DNA of 64,000 nucleotides from Macrolepiota albuminosa. Taxonomy: Eukaryota > Basidiomycota > Agaricomycetes > Agaricales > Agaricaceae. The notes under the pieces were generated by a model, which saw nothing but the letters and a program-made list of their open reading frames with translations, ran no database searches and was not told where the DNA came from. A program made the position numbers and the translations under genes. The stretch covers positions 62,001 to 126,000 of the forward strand of contig JAMWFC010000102.1 of NCBI GenBank assembly GCA_027475525.1, given 5' to 3'. Shown piece by piece: positions 10,942 to 24,064 of this stretch; positions within the stretch are counted from its first letter, which is position 1; each line of letters starts with the position of its first letter.

Positions 10942-11568
10942 TCAATCATCAAGAGGCACATACGACAATGTCCCATAAACTTCCTCCAGCCTGCGATTGA
11001 ATGTGAAAAGATGTTCCTCGTTATGATCGAGGTTGTGAAAGTGGGGAATACTTTTTTGCTTGTGCATCAAGTCCAAAGCCTTCTTGATATCGCACATGAT
11101 GCTGGGGGTTCAGGATATAAACGCTGGGAAGCACGTGTCAAGGGACTTGCTCACTCATTGAGCTTTGTAATTTGTGCCTGTATGTTGCGCGGCACGGAAG
11201 ACGTATCGGGAACAGAGTCGTTTATGATGTTGAGAATTTCGACGCAACGTTCTGCACATCTACGAACATCGTCGCTTGAGGCTTTGATGCGCTAAATGTC
11301 CCCCCCCTCCGTATTTACGAAAAAGGGCCCGTGATAATAAGGATGTACCCACCTCTGCTATGAGCCGGATTTCACCCACACTTTCAGAAATGCTTTTGAG
11401 AAGAGGGAAGGCATCCGTAGATTGGGTGAGAGAAATCATAGACGTCTTGGTCACATCTTCGAATGAGGATGATGTGCGGCAAGAAGAATTCGCGGAGAAC
11501 CGACGACGGTCTAGAATTTGCCGGTGAGGAACCACCATCCTTCGTGAGGCTACACTGGCAGTTGACAA
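10942..11568 (-). CDS. Small HeLo/MLKL-like helical-bundle protein, copy A
   Basis: Exons 11568-11353, 11291-11155 and 11101-10942 keep phase and give 170 residues. The core DVTKTSMISLTQSTDAFPLLK, then GEIRLIAERIK, RCAERCVEILNIINDSV and FNRRLEEVY, follows the helix pattern of the four-helix N-terminal domain common in basidiomycete NLR-like and kinase proteins (MLKL_NTD/HeLo-like). Here it stands alone: no NACHT, kinase or repeat domain follows before the stop at 10942-10944. Copy B, 0.9 kb away and divergent, has the same intron positions and an identical 137-nt second exon length. The likely role is membrane- or death-associated signalling by family analogy only. The first Met is uncertain. 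Confidence 0.6.
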
Positions 11569-12432
11569 GTTCTCTCATAAAGCTCCAATCCAGTACACAT
11601 AACTGCTGTGTATAGAGAATCTTGGACAAAGTCGTCACAGCAATAGGACAGAATTATCAGAAATTCGACGCAAGACTCTTGATTGCGAGTGCTGTGAAGT
11701 GACAGCTTATGGTCGTCTTTGGTTTCAAGGGTGTGTGTATCCCAGCATGCAGCGCTTCTCCCTTGATATACGCTGCAATTACAAAGCAGACCATGTTCTG
11801 AGTAGTTGTTGATGTGTTAGCTCTGCTCCAAGTAGTTATCGTAGGGCAGATTATCAGAAAGATAGGCGCCTTGTCACGGTATTTCAGGCTCCGCCCATCA
11901 ATTTCCTATCGTTTTTGACTACAAGGCTGCTTTGGACCTATTGCCTTTCGTTATGTGCTTAGTGGAGGAAATCAGGTTCATGAGTTTTGCATCCGCTACA
12001 AAACATTTTTGTCGGCTGCTCCGGCACCTTCGGCAGACGTGACAGTGACAAACCATCGAGAAGGAATTCTCCATATTTCTGTCCCATTTCAGTTTCATGA
12101 TGTTTAATACAATGCATACACCCATGCCAAAAAAGAACAGGGAAAACAAAGGAAAGTTCCAAAGAAATTCGATTCAGAGGGTGCCGACTTGGGGCGGGGG
12201 GCTGATAGGGCATACATAGTATTCTAGGTTTGTGACCACTTGGGTTCTTGACTGAACTTACTTGTAGTTTCGGTCGAGGCTGTGTGATTCTCCATTGCTT
12301 TGGGTCTGTTTCACGTCGTTAGGTTCCAACCATGCTAAAGCCTCGTGGTGTCTTCCTCAAAATTTCTGACTTGCTGTACAAATCGCCTCGTATAAATTCA
12401 AAGGGTCGAGATGCCCAGGCATATAGGCAACC
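11569..12432. other. Shared upstream region of the HeLo-like pair
   Basis: 864 bp between the two divergent starts. No recognisable gene. Short minus-strand frames near 11919-12213 show no family features. Confidence 0.5.
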
Positions 12433-13299
12433 ATGCCCAAATTAAAGAAACGTCTTAAATCACTGCTTGTTGGCACAAGGAAAGTCCTTCCTTGGCCCCC
12501 CGATCTGCTGGGGAAAGCCTTCAAGCCAATTAGGATCTCTTCGAACTCTTGTTCCTTGGACATCACCAAAACTGTATTACACGTCCTTGGTCAATCTGCC
12601 GATGCCTTCCCGCTACTCAAGAGTACTTGTAATAGCGTCCTCGCAATTTGGGACATTGCAGAGGTGTTTCCTCAGCTTTTTTTATCTATCCTAGACTTCC
12701 ATCTAATTTCATGGATGTCAAGCGCGTCAAGAGATGTCATCTAGATGCCCAGGAGATTGCGATGCGCTGCTGTGACGTCCTCGATGTCATAGCAGACTCC
12801 GTGAAAGATCTATCAGCAATGTCATATGGGTTACAGGCTAGTATCGCGAAATTCAACGAGTAAGCAATCTTGAACAATCTGAGTTTATTCTATTATTCAC
12901 ATCTTTCAAGCCTCTTGCATGAGATAGAGGCGAAACTTGACGTCATTCAACGACGGAATTGGATCAAGCGCTTCGCCCGCCTAAATCGTCAAGAAGACTC
13001 TCTAAATGCTTTCAAACATCGACTCGACGAAGCATACAAGGATATTGTTGTATGTTCTCAATTCTTGTGTAATCAACTGCATTCAACAGGCATGGTTAGA
13101 TGGCTGCTACTCTGCAAACGTTAAGCATGCAGGATGCCAGTAACGAAAAATCCAAACATATACAGAAGATGACGGAAAACATCAATGTACAAGTCGCCGT
13201 ATGTCGTACTCCTTACACTTGCTGAGCGTGATATCTGATTGGGGTGTATAGTCAATCAACTCAAAGGCGACTCTCCTCATCTCTGTCGTTTTATTTTGA
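12433..13299 (+). CDS. Small HeLo/MLKL-like helical-bundle protein, copy B
   Basis: Exons 12433-12663, 12723-12859, 12911-13049, 13100-13198 and 13252-13299 give about 217 residues. The aligned core reads DITKTVLHVLGQSADAFPLLK, then DIAERVKRCHLDAQEIAMRC, LLHEIEAKLDVIQRRNWIKRF and FKHRLDEAYKDI, typical of MLKL_NTD/HeLo-like bundles. The N-terminus is basic (MPKLKKRLKSLL). The exon-2 length of 137 nt and both flanking intron positions match copy A, so the two are inverted duplicates. Copy B has about 48 extra C-terminal residues; the last two exons are tentative. No effector or NTPase domain follows. Function is inferred only from the fold family. Confidence 0.6.
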
Positions 13300-14118
13300 T
13301 TCCCGGTCTCATAAACTAGGTCTCTGCGATGAAGTGACAGTCTATCTTGTTCTGGGCACCCTTCAATCTTGGCTTTCTATTTGTTCTTTCTCCTCAAAGT
13401 CTTGACCCTTTCTGTTTTGACTTGGGAGAACATGTCATTCATCTGCGGAACCTTGGTCATTGTGGCCATCACGGGATTTAAAGTAAATAAGTATTCGGGG
13501 CCATAACGAGAACACATGTAGACCATTACATGCCAAGATATTGCCTTATAGGCATTATGATCTCTACCAGCCTCTCCCGAAAGAGGTGGTAGAGATCACC
13601 TCTTGCGGGAGAGGGGTAGAGATCATAGCGCCTATGTATATTCAATAGTCTATCCAATTGTACAAGGCCACCTTTTATCATAACAATGATATCGTCAGCT
13701 AATAAGTCCTCACACCATCAAGCGGTCTACAATTGTAGATACATCAGTCCCTTGCAGCACTTTGCCAATTGTAATAATTTTTTTTGCTTGACTTTTCATC
13801 ACAAGTACATAAAGATAAGAAAAGGACGAAGTTACCGTTACAACTCAATTAAGCTTTTTAAGAGTGAGCGGAAAGACTGGGATAAATGGCCTGAGGTGAA
13901 ATTAGGTAAACGTTTTCCACGGGTGTGAATCATTATTGTTAGGAAGGGAATGGTAATCCTTCTTGCCGCGTACACCTGTATTGGATGTGTAATCCATCCC
14001 GGTTGTCAACTCGAATAGTGTCTAAGGGTGTCCTAAAGCTGCTGTCGCAGATACAGGAATGGTATGAAGCTTTCAGTCTCCTCATTAGTACAAAATTTTG
14101 CACATGTGTATAATAATA
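13300..14118. other. Gap between HeLo-like copy B and ARP3
   Basis: It contains the foldback sequence at 13548-13635. A hydrophobic frame near 13360-13480 has no start or splice support. No gene is recognised. Confidence 0.5.
13548..13635. repeat. Imperfect foldback (inverted repeat), about 88 bp
   Basis: The left arm (ataggcattatgatctctac...agagg, from 13548) is the imperfect reverse complement of the right arm (cctcttgcgggagaggggtagagatcatagcgcctat, to about 13635). A third copy of ggtagagatc sits in the centre. It could form a long hairpin. It may be a small foldback/MITE-like relic; no target duplication is evident. Confidence 0.7.
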
Positions 14119-15820
14119 CTACGTGGCACTTCCAAAAATCTGGTAGCGCCGACAGATACTCGGGCCAATTTCGTCGTATTGTGCCTTGGTGTGGCATGAT
14201 GTGTAGAATTCGGGCTGAACCAATGGTTGAGTTACATATCTCTCCAGTTACTTAGGCAGAGCTTACCAGAGAGGCAAGGAGTGACCCGCCGTACCAGACT
14301 GCGTATCTGTAAATTGCGTTAGCTGGTTTAGACAAAATTGGGATGGCAACGGACCTTTGACGTTTGTGTGAAATGACGTCGACTTCGACACCTGAAGACT
14401 GAAGAAAAAAGTTAGTTTATCAAAGTTTCGACGGAAGAAAGAGACAAACTCTGTGCGTGCTACCACTCGCAAGCACACTGGCATCGAGCCTGCGGTCTAC
14501 CAGCTGCTTCAGATCGCGCTTCAGGCGATTGCCAAAGTGCTGGAACATGGTCGAGCCTCCTGACAAGACAATGTTCTTTTGGACAGTTCAGAGTTTGCAT
14601 AAAAGGGAATGATATCGTTTCTGACGGACCTTATAAAGACCACGACGAACATCGATGGGCGACGATTGGATGACGTCGTCAACAATTTCAGGAAGGGGCG
14701 TCAGGAAGTCGGATGAGTAAATTTCGGGATTGAAGAAGATCTCGGGTGCAAGGAACCGTTCGTAGCCCACGTCAATGGCGTATTTCTTTGGTACGATCAG
14801 TCCTGCAAGTCCGACGAGCGCAAAACTGGCCCTTACCCTGCCCGTAACCGAGTGCTCACCATCGTACCTCTCGAAATATTTCGACGGATCTTCGTCATAC
14901 TTCCTAAACTCCCTCACGATATCTTGGCACACGTAGCTATAGTTCTCCTTTACTTTCCCTGCTACGCGAAGCTGATCCTCGGGAGGGACATTCGCCATCT
15001 CGCCCCTCTCCCGCATGATGTTCAAGACGAATTGCGAAATATCGCGGCCGGCGATGGGAATGTGCTTTATCGCGCTTCCAATAACGTAGCCTTCTGCACA
15101 GGGGATGACGTGTGTGACACCATCACCCGAATCAATGACAGTGCCGGTGAGTGTTCGGTCTGTGACGCGGTTGGACGACCAGGATGCGGCAAGGGCGAGG
15201 ACGGCCTGCACGGCGATGTAGAGGCCCTTGATGTTGAAGGATTCAAAGAAGATCTCTGCGGTTTGTTCGCGGTTCTCGGGCGGGTTGAGTGGAGGTTCGG
15301 TCTACGATGTCCTCTGTTAAGAGTTGTGACCGGGTTGAGAATCGATCGATATACACACAAGCAGGAAATAGTGATCCTCTGGCTCAGCTCTGAGATATTT
15401 GAAGATGGTCTGCTCCCAATATCTTTCCATGTAATCCCAGTTGTCTATCATGCCATGCCGAATAGGATAGTAGACACCATATCCAGGGGTTTTAGCGTTT
15501 GCGAGTGCTTCATCGCCAATGAAGAAGTCAAGGTCCTCAGTGCCACGCTTGGATGCGAGGTGACCTGGTTTGGAGGAGATCGATGGCCCACGTGCAGCTT
15601 GACCGGGTGCGTCGCGAGTTGCGATAGCAGTAGGAAAGACACTATATGGATAAGTAAGCTACTTATTGGAATTGAAGGATAATGACGGACAACGAGGGAT
15701 CAGAGTTTCCGGCGAAACTGGAAACAAGTCAGTGAGTGGCTTGTGGGAGTAAGAGAGAACGTACCCGACTTTAGAATAGCCTGTGCCATTGTCGCAGATG
15801 ATTGGCGCGAGCACCGACAT
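14119..15820 (-). CDS. ARP3: Actin-related protein 3 (Arp2/3 complex)
   Basis: Nine exons in consistent phase: 15820-15765, 15717-15691, 15641-15359, 15301-14860, 14802-14630, 14575-14450, 14398-14355, 14306-14267 and 14214-14119, giving 428 residues (family about 420). The ATP-site segments are present: [14 protein letters not shown] at the N-terminus, [15 protein letters not shown], and [15 protein letters not shown]. The Arp3-specific C-terminal run [18 protein letters not shown] and [16 protein letters not shown] closes the protein. Arp3 with Arp2 nucleates branched actin filaments at endocytic sites. The intron after YDG removes a 57-nt open segment. Three of the introns split or abut very small exons (27, 40 and 44 nt). 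The next gene upstream, PGS1, ends 61 bp before the ARP3 start. Confidence 0.96.
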
Positions 15821-15881
15821 TGTTGCAGGAGGTGAACGCCCGTGGGAGAAAACATATCATAAATCACATAACGCGTCAGGC

Positions 15882-17824
15882 CTACAGCATTCCTTTGACT
15901 AGTCTAACAATTACTTTCGTCCAAAACCTGACATTCCTCCGTCCACCCTTCCATTCCGTAGCATGCATTCTCAATCCATCTACCTCGGCCTTCAACTGTT
16001 TCTTAACACTCTCCGTACCGGAACCCCCAGAAGGTATAACCATGACAAACGACAGCTCCGTATCAATGTGAGCCGAACGAGAGTTGAGGTTTGTTGAACC
16101 AAACAGCGTGAGGACAGGAAGGGAGCAAGGCGAGGGTGACACCCAGATTCCTAGTTAGAAATGGGTTAGAATAGCACTCGAGTGTGCATGAAAATGAGGA
16201 CCTTTAGCATGATATGTCCAGCCATCTTTTTTCCATTCTGTGAGCTCAACTCCTGTTCCCTGTTTCCACAAACGACCCGCTTTCTTCACAGCCGCCATGA
16301 ACCGCTGTTCAAGCAATGTGTAGCCCTCTGGTATACGTCCTGAAATGCCTTTTGATCCATAGAAGCCATTAGCCTGATGAGATGCTGCGATTGGTATTGG
16401 ATGTAGTTAGGAGTGGTGAATCACACACCTCAGGACTTGCTGCAACTATCCTTGTAGCCACGTTGTTTGCAAGAACAAAATTTTGGTACATTTTGTAAAG
16501 ACCAAAGTAGCCACTGGTAAGATCGACCAAGGGCCAACGCTGCTCGGCTAGTTTAGCCTCAGAGGCGTGGAGGCCATGGAAAAGCAGCGAGAGCGCCGAC
16601 TCTTCTTCACGGATATCAAATTGCCCTGCTTGAATGACAGGAAAGAGTAGAACGTCGTTACTTGTTGACACAAGACCTTCTTCTGCTGAGAGCTGTATTC
16701 CATGTGTCGTGCGTTTGGACGTCTGGAAGGCGGCAAGAGCCTCTTGTGCCTTTACATGTATTTCATGCGGATGCGTCTGTGGGTCGGGCCAGTCAAGAAA
16801 GTAATTCTCGCGTTGGTATGAGTGAGGTCCAATACCAGGCTTCGTAGATAACTGGTAGGAAAAGCTAGATATGGTCTGCAGGAAGTCAAAACAGTATTGT
16901 GCAAGGCTAGGCTGAGTTGCGAAGTGGATATAGCGGTCTTGCCGGTTTGTAAAGTAGGACTTGTTCAGATTGGCCCTAGAATGCGACATGAGAAGACCTT
17001 CGACTCAGGCGGCATTGTCACGCACCCGCTTATGATGACTTCGTCGTCAACACCGTATATTTTGGCGTGCCATGTGCCCCAGCCCTCGTTAAATCGTGGC
17101 GGGACTATTTTTGCGAGAAATCCTCGAAGATTTGGACTACGGAACATCGAGACTTTAACCCGGTCCGGAAATTCATGCAGCAGAGGCAAGAGTATTTTGG
17201 CTGTTGAGGATGATCCTGGACGAGTTGACCGATTCAGGTCCAACTGTAAGTGAAGTTGAACTGACGGCTTGTCCGCGAGAGATTTTCGAATGGCCTCAAT
17301 CTAGTAGATATATTGACGCGCACGTCTTTGAAAAACGACGTGAAACGTACTAGTTCAGACTCGGCTGAACCTATATAAAGAGAGGATATGAATATACGTC
17401 GCTCAGCGCGTCGAATCATGCTCTCGATGTCATAGTGAGCGCAGAATTCCGGACTCATTCCATGACTACTCACAAGTAGGAGACCATAAAACTCTGTAGG
17501 TTCTCTCAAGATTTTGATCATATTCGCAGACACCATGAAAGTCGGCTGTGTTTGAGCTAGTCCCGACGCGACTTTGCGTACTGAAGGATCAATTGCGAAG
17601 GTCGACTTGCATCGTTTGTGGATTCGCGATGCATCTGTTGGCACCTGAAACGTTCGGCATAATGAAAATGATAGACTTGTACTATGATGGATTGGTCGAC
17701 AGGGGTTGAAGGTCGTAGAGTATGATCCCAGAGCAAAGTGTGAGCGTGAGGCAACCTGCGTTTTGAGTGTCGTGAATAGTCGGGCAGCACATTTTCGTGT
17801 GAGAGTACCCGTTAACCCAAGCAT
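15882..17824 (-). CDS. PGS1: Phosphatidylglycerophosphate synthase, mitochondrial
   Basis: Six exons (17824-17474, 17422-17351, 17300-17026, 16975-16429, 16373-16202, 16150-15882) give 561 residues. It is a phospholipase D superfamily member. The first HKD motif is WHAKIYGVDDEVIISG (about residue 225-240), followed by NLNKSYFTNRQDRY. The second is TYHAKGIW, which lacks the Asp, as is usual for Pgs1. It transfers phosphatidyl from CDP-diacylglycerol to glycerol-3-phosphate, the first committed step to cardiolipin. The Arg/Ser-rich start fits mitochondrial import. The pro-proximal block RRAERRIFISSLYIGS is conserved. It is tandem with ARP3, which starts 61 bp downstream. Confidence 0.94.
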
Positions 17825-18101
17825 TCGTGGGCTGCCAGCACAAGTGCCGCGTTGTTTGAAAGATTATAAGAGGTCGAAAAAATAGTTGTCGGAGGAATGA
17901 TTCAAATAAACAAATCCAGAACCAAGATCTCTCTTTTTTGTTCATATCTGCAGTATACGGAATCGTATTTCGTCATATGATTGGTGTAAACTAAGAGTCC
18001 AGAATGCTCTCTCCCTAAGCTGACAAGGCACATGCTGCGCTACGAGATCGAATAAACAACCAGAACACCCGGAACGTTGTGGGTCGCTACATAATTACTT
18101 T

Positions 18102-20001
18102 TTACTGCTTGCCATTGAACATCTTCTCAATAGCCACGGTCGAGTAGGACTTGGGGCGCTCAAGAGCTACGAAGGTTAAAAGAGAGTTATGAGCACTAGA
18201 AGGTGAAAGATGCGGGTAAAAAGACGTACGAGCGCCGAGCGCGCGATCCCAAATCAATTGGGCAGCAACACCGAAAGCACGAGACACACCAAAGAGAACA
18301 GTGTAATATTGCATTTGAGTGAGACCGTAATAAGACAGAAGGACACCAGAGTGAGCATCAACATTGGGCCAAGGGTTTTTAGCCTTGCCGGCCTACAACG
18401 ACAAAAAAACAGCCATTAAGTCACGAGTCACAACGGAAGACGGGAACCACTGAGGACGAACGTTGAGAAGGATTTCAGGAACGATATTGTAGATTTGTCC
18501 AACGAGCTTGAAGAGCTTGTCGTCAGGGAGGTGCTTCAAAGCGAATTCGCGCTGAGCAGTGTAGCGAGGATCGGTCTTGCGAAGGACGGCATGCCCATAT
18601 CCAGGAACAACCTGTCCACTCCTGAGGGTCTCCCAGACGTACTCGCTAACAGCTTCGTCAGAGGCATCCTCGCCGATCTTGGCTTGCATCTTGCGGAGCC
18701 AAACGAGGACCTCCTGATTGGCGAGACCATGAAGAGGGCCGGCAAGGCCATTCAAGGCAGCAGAATAAGCGAGGAAAGGGTCTGAGAGAGCAGAACCGAC
18801 AAGCTTGCCAGTGTGAGCAGAAACGTTACCACCCTCGTGGTCACTGGAAAAAGGTCGATATATGCCTTTACTTATTGCGAGAATTAGAATACCTGTGGAT
18901 GGTAAGGTAGAGACGGAGAAGCTCTACGAAAGCATGGTTGTCACCAAAGCCCAGGAGAGTGGCAAGGTTGTGCGAGTAATCCTTGCTGGAGTCAATGGCG
19001 GGCAGCTTGCCTTGTCCAAAGACGTTGCGATAAATACGGCCGGCAATGTTAGGAAGCTTGGCAATTCTGTGTGGGAATGGATATTGAGAAAAAAATAGTT
19101 TAAACCATTCGTGAAGCATACAAATCCATGGAATCCTCAAAGGTAGGTCCCCAGTATTCCTTCTTGGAAATTCCATCCTGGTAGGCTTTGGCGAACGCAG
19201 AATTATGGTTAAGCTAAGCGGAGTGTATATAATAAGCATTTGCTCAAAGAGATGATGTAAAGATCGACAAACGGCAGTGACGGCCAAACTGAACTGACTC
19301 ATGGGATGGAGGGTCGGCGGGCATCGGTCAAGAATTTCCTCGACAAACTCGGGAATGGCAGAACGAGCCGCCCAGTCTTTGGAAAGCTCAGTGACTTGCT
19401 CTTGCGTGGGAACTTCGCCTGTAACTAAAAGCCAAAAGAGACCTTCAGGAAGAGGTTCTGAACCGCCGGGTGCCTTGGGCAGCTGTTCCTGGCACTCGGG
19501 AATAGTTTTGCCGCGGAAGCGAATTCCCTCCTCTGTTATTATATAGATATAAGTGAACCTTGATGTAAATAAAACATACCAGAATCGAGCACTGAACCGT
19601 CCCATATGAGCGCAGGAAGACCTCTCATTCCACTGGAGGATACGTTAGAGACAAGGAGCGCATTGGCGAAAATGCTCACCCGTAAAGCTGGTCAACAAGG
19701 ACGGGACCAAAGGCCTTTTTACCATGCTCTGCGCGAACGGCTTTGACCTAAGATATCATGAACACTGCCGCGACTACCAGCGGGATACGACACACATGTT
19801 CAATTTGAGCAGGTATGAGTTCTGCAAGACGCTCCTTCAAGGTAATGGGTTTTGAGGCTGTTGACGAGAAGCGAGCCGAAACAAGCGTGGAACGTCCGAC
19901 AGAAGAACGCGACTGCAGAGCTTCTTGTGAGAAGTTTGGTTTTCAGATACAATAATGAAGTGACTTGCAGCTCTGAGCAGCGAGCGAGCGGGAGCAGCCA
20001 T
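18102..20001 (-). CDS. CIT1: Citrate synthase, mitochondrial
   Basis: Ten exons keep phase from 20001 to 18102 (boundaries 19965, 19923-19796, 19747-19680, 19632-19580, 19532-19273, 19213-19122, 19066-18893, 18843-18432, 18392-18230, 18166-18102) and give 483 residues. Catalytic residues are present: His in [12 protein letters not shown], His in [16 protein letters not shown] and Asp in WPNVDAHSG. The N-terminus [12 protein letters not shown] plus a Ser/Arg-rich segment (ARFSSTA) is a typical presequence. The enzyme condenses oxaloacetate and acetyl-CoA at TCA-cycle entry. I started at MAAPARS rather than an upstream Met because homology to presequences begins there. The C-terminus NGKQ is not a peroxisomal SKL signal, which supports the mitochondrial form. 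Confidence 0.97.
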
Positions 20002-20127
20002 GGGTGAGAAAGAGGAACGGGTGTTTCGGAGAGCAGCGCTGGAAAAATATATATACTCGATCACGTGTTCACTGGTCCTTTGTTAGTTTCACCCACTTTG
20101 TCTCCGTAGTTTATACTGGACGCGGTC
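20002..20127. promoter_or_regulatory. Divergent promoter of CIT1 and TRM8
   Basis: 126 bp between start codons. An A/T block (aaaaatatatatactcg at 20041-20058) lies about 40-57 bp from the CIT1 start and includes TATA-like sequence. Confidence 0.5.
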
Positions 20128-21045
<918 letters not shown>

Positions 21046-21113
21046 CAGGTGAATGCAAGACCTACTTCACACGTTCAGGAAGCTTTGTTTTCACACCGCA
21101 CACCCGGTCAACA

Positions 21114-22006
21114 CTAATTCATCCGGTCATCACCATCTTTGTCTGCAATATCACCTCCACCAACTCGGGGACCTGTTCCCATGGCTGTGATGAGTGCGTT
21201 TGTTCGTGATTGCACTGCGCTTTTCATTTCTCCGTGTATAACTTTTCCCGCATCCGCTGCTAGCCTGAATATCTCTTCGAATCTATCCACATGTAGTCGC
21301 GTCTCCATCGTCACTAACGTCACTTTGCCTGTCTTGGGCATCACGGCAACTGTGACATTAGGAATGTCGTTTTCTTCGAGTAAAGTGAGATCAAGAAGGG
21401 GGGACGTTGAGTGGACACCACCAGTGACAGCACAGACAAAGTTGAGGAGGGGGATGCCAGCATTCACTAGTGCTAGAGTCGTGGCATTGATACATGTCTG
21501 GAGGAGTCCGCCATCTTGCTGTAGCACTTGCACAAACACGTCGATTTGTGAGCGAGGATAGAGACTTGTTTGTACAACGGGTTCAAATGTAGACTTGATG
21601 GTAGCAGCTAGTTCAAGGATTCGTCTATAGTAGAGCCGTCAATCGATTTCTGTCGTAGGAGCACGAACGACTTACTTGTCACCTCTGGCGCGTCTTCGCC
21701 GGTCGCCGGTACTGAATGCAGCGACAGCGACTTCGACATTGATATTGGCGCGATCGTGGATGGATTGTGAGCGCATTTTTGCTTCACGGGGGCCAAAGAC
21801 AGACACGAGAACGTTAGTCAAACCGTGTGTGACCACGGCAGAGCCATCAGCCTGGCCTTGCTGTGCAAGATCAATGGACATATCTCGCAATTCAAACTGG
21901 CGTCTGCCATCGGAGCGAAAACCGCCTTGGTTGAGTATCTCGATCCGTGAGCCCTATGGAGACGTGAGCAGAAGAACGTGCTTCGCATATAGACGGACCG
22001 GACCAT
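21114..22006 (-). CDS. SKI6: Exosome core RNase PH-like subunit Rrp41/Ski6
   Basis: Spliced exons 22006-22004 (ATG only), 21953-21676 and 21624-21114 give 263 residues. The protein starts MGSRIEILNQGGFRSDGRR, matching the start of Rrp41. RNase PH-fold blocks follow: FGPREAKMRS, SQIDVFVQVLQQDGG and INATTLALVNAGIPL. Rrp41 is a structural subunit of the RNA exosome ring in nucleus and cytoplasm. The first coding exon consists of the initiator codon alone; without that intron the frame would start with a nonconserved stretch. It is divergent to NPT1, 151 bp between starts. Confidence 0.93.
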
Positions 22007-22157
22007 GACAAGATGGACGCAAGAAGCAAGCCAGTCAATTATAATCAGTCACGGGGTTATCCGCATAGTTTAAAGTTTGATAAATGTATCATCTTTTCGA
22101 CTGCTACTTATTTATATAATAGTCCGTTTTCAAATCCACTCCTTACTTCAAACCGCC

Positions 22158-23913
22158 ATGTCGTCTGCCGCAGTATCTTCTCCCACCTCCATCCTCGACA
22201 CAGATCTCTACAAGGTTCTCCGTCTCTCCCTCGTCCACTCTCGTCGCTAAACCCGTTTGTAGCTCACCATGCAGCAAGCCATCCTTCACCACTTTCCCGA
22301 TGTATCCGCTACCTATCGTTTCACAAATCGCGACAAGACGCGCCTCTTTTCTCGTCAAAGCGTTGAACGCTTTCGCACAGCCGTGTCTCGTTCGTCTTGA
22401 TGCTCCCAGACATATCTACTCTTGGTTATCATCTTTTCGTAGAGTTCACTGACCTCTCGTTAACCCAGCAAGAACGCGAATGGCTTCAGCAAACCTGTCC
22501 CTATTTTAGGCCCTCCTACCTTTTCTTTCTTGCTTCCTACAGGTATAAACCCGAACAGGTTCGCACCACGTTCGTGCCAGTGTCTGCCGACGGGTTCTTG
22601 GGAAACGTAGAGATCGAAATCTCTGGTCCCTGGGTCGAAACCATACTTTGGGAGGTCCCGCTGATGTCTACCCTGAGCGAATGCTTCTTCCAGTCAGTCG
22701 ATGTCAATTGGAACTATGATAATCAGGAAAGTGAGCAATCTGCCCCTCGACGTCAAACTATTTGTGTCTGAGCTGTCTGTCAGAGTCTGCTCATGACAAA
22801 GGCCGTAAACTCTTGGAAGCCGGATGTCAATTTAGCGAATTTGGTACCAGAAGGAGACGATCATACCACACCCAAGACATTGTCATCCGAGCCCTCGTTA
22901 GTGCATCACGCGATGCTCCTGAGAAGGGTCGGTTCAACGGAACGAGTAACGTAAGTCTCTTGCCGTATGAGGTACTCCGCGGGAAGAAAAATTGATCCTG
23001 CCACAAAGGTGCACTTTGCTCGAAAGTATAATCTCACCCCTATAGGCACGATCGCACAGTAGGTAGTCTTATCGTTTCATCACTGTCCGTTCTTATCACA
23101 TTAATATTTCTAGCGAGTGGTTTATGGGTGTTAGTCGGCCATCTTTAATTGAAGTACCCGGCCAGTCGGCTTACTCCAACACACTAGGTTGCGGCCATAA
23201 AGGGTTACGAGAACACTCATTCAACGTCATTAGATCTCTGGGAGGCTGTCTACCCTGGTGCTCTCTTGATTGCGCTGACCGATACCTTCACGACAGAAGC
23301 GTTCTTCAAAGTGTGTCCAAGTTTGTTTTTGTATCTTTAAAAGTGCATGATATGATTGTGCGCAGGAATTTTCCACGGACCCAGAGCGTGCACAAAGATG
23401 GAGAGGCCTGCGCCAAGACTCTGGTGACCCCTTTGTGTTTGGACCGCGTGTGAAGGAGATGTACGAGTCTCTCGGGATAGATCCCGGTCAAAAGACCGTC
23501 ATATATTCGGACTCGCTAAGCGTCGACAAGGCCATCCTGCTGCAGAAGCAGGCCAATGAACTCGGGTTCAAGCAAGGTATATGTTTCCCTCCTTTCCTCC
23601 ATGATTGCCTATCGACTTTCTTTGTAGCCTCTTACGGGATTGGAACCTTCTTCACGAATGACTTCCGAACCGCTTCCAGCGGGGGAGCGGAGAAGAGCAA
23701 GGCACTTAATATCGTAATCAAACTGTCATCAATTGGTAACGAGCCTTGCATCAAAATTAGCGACGACATGACCAAGGTACGTGACAATGTCTACCAATCC
23801 AACGTTCGGTCGGACCGATTGTTGGTCTAGGAAACTGGAGATAAATCAACCGTAGAATATGTCAAACGTCTCTATAATCTGATTACCGTAGATACATAAT
23901 ATACTCCATCTAA
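22158..23913 (+). CDS. NPT1: Nicotinate phosphoribosyltransferase
   Basis: Ten short exons (22158-22214, 22263-22389, 22443-22730, 22784-22950, 23009-23058, 23114-23129, 23188-23310, 23366-23576, 23628-23776, 23830-23913) keep phase and give 423 residues, the family length. Motifs: SILDTDLYKLTMQQAI at the start, FSEFGTRRRRS (phosphoribosyl-site loop), HEWFMG spanning two introns, and GLRQDSGDPFVF. The enzyme makes nicotinate mononucleotide from nicotinate, PRPP and ATP in the NAD salvage (Preiss-Handler) pathway. One exon has only 16 nt. The C-terminal exon is weakly conserved. Confidence 0.95.
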
Positions 23914-24064
23914 ACTGCATACCTTGTATATATCATGTAATTAAATTCACATGGCACAATGTGCGGTGTCACAGACCACAAGGTGTGTCAATTCCAGATG
24001 AAGTGGTGCCTCTGTCTGGCGTTAGCCAGTGTTGGTATGAGATAAAATGCAAAATAATGTAAGA

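Noticed and set aside
14852..15682. 276-codon plus-strand frame across ARP3
   Set aside because: Antisense shadow; ARP3 exons explain the conserved sequence on the minus strand.
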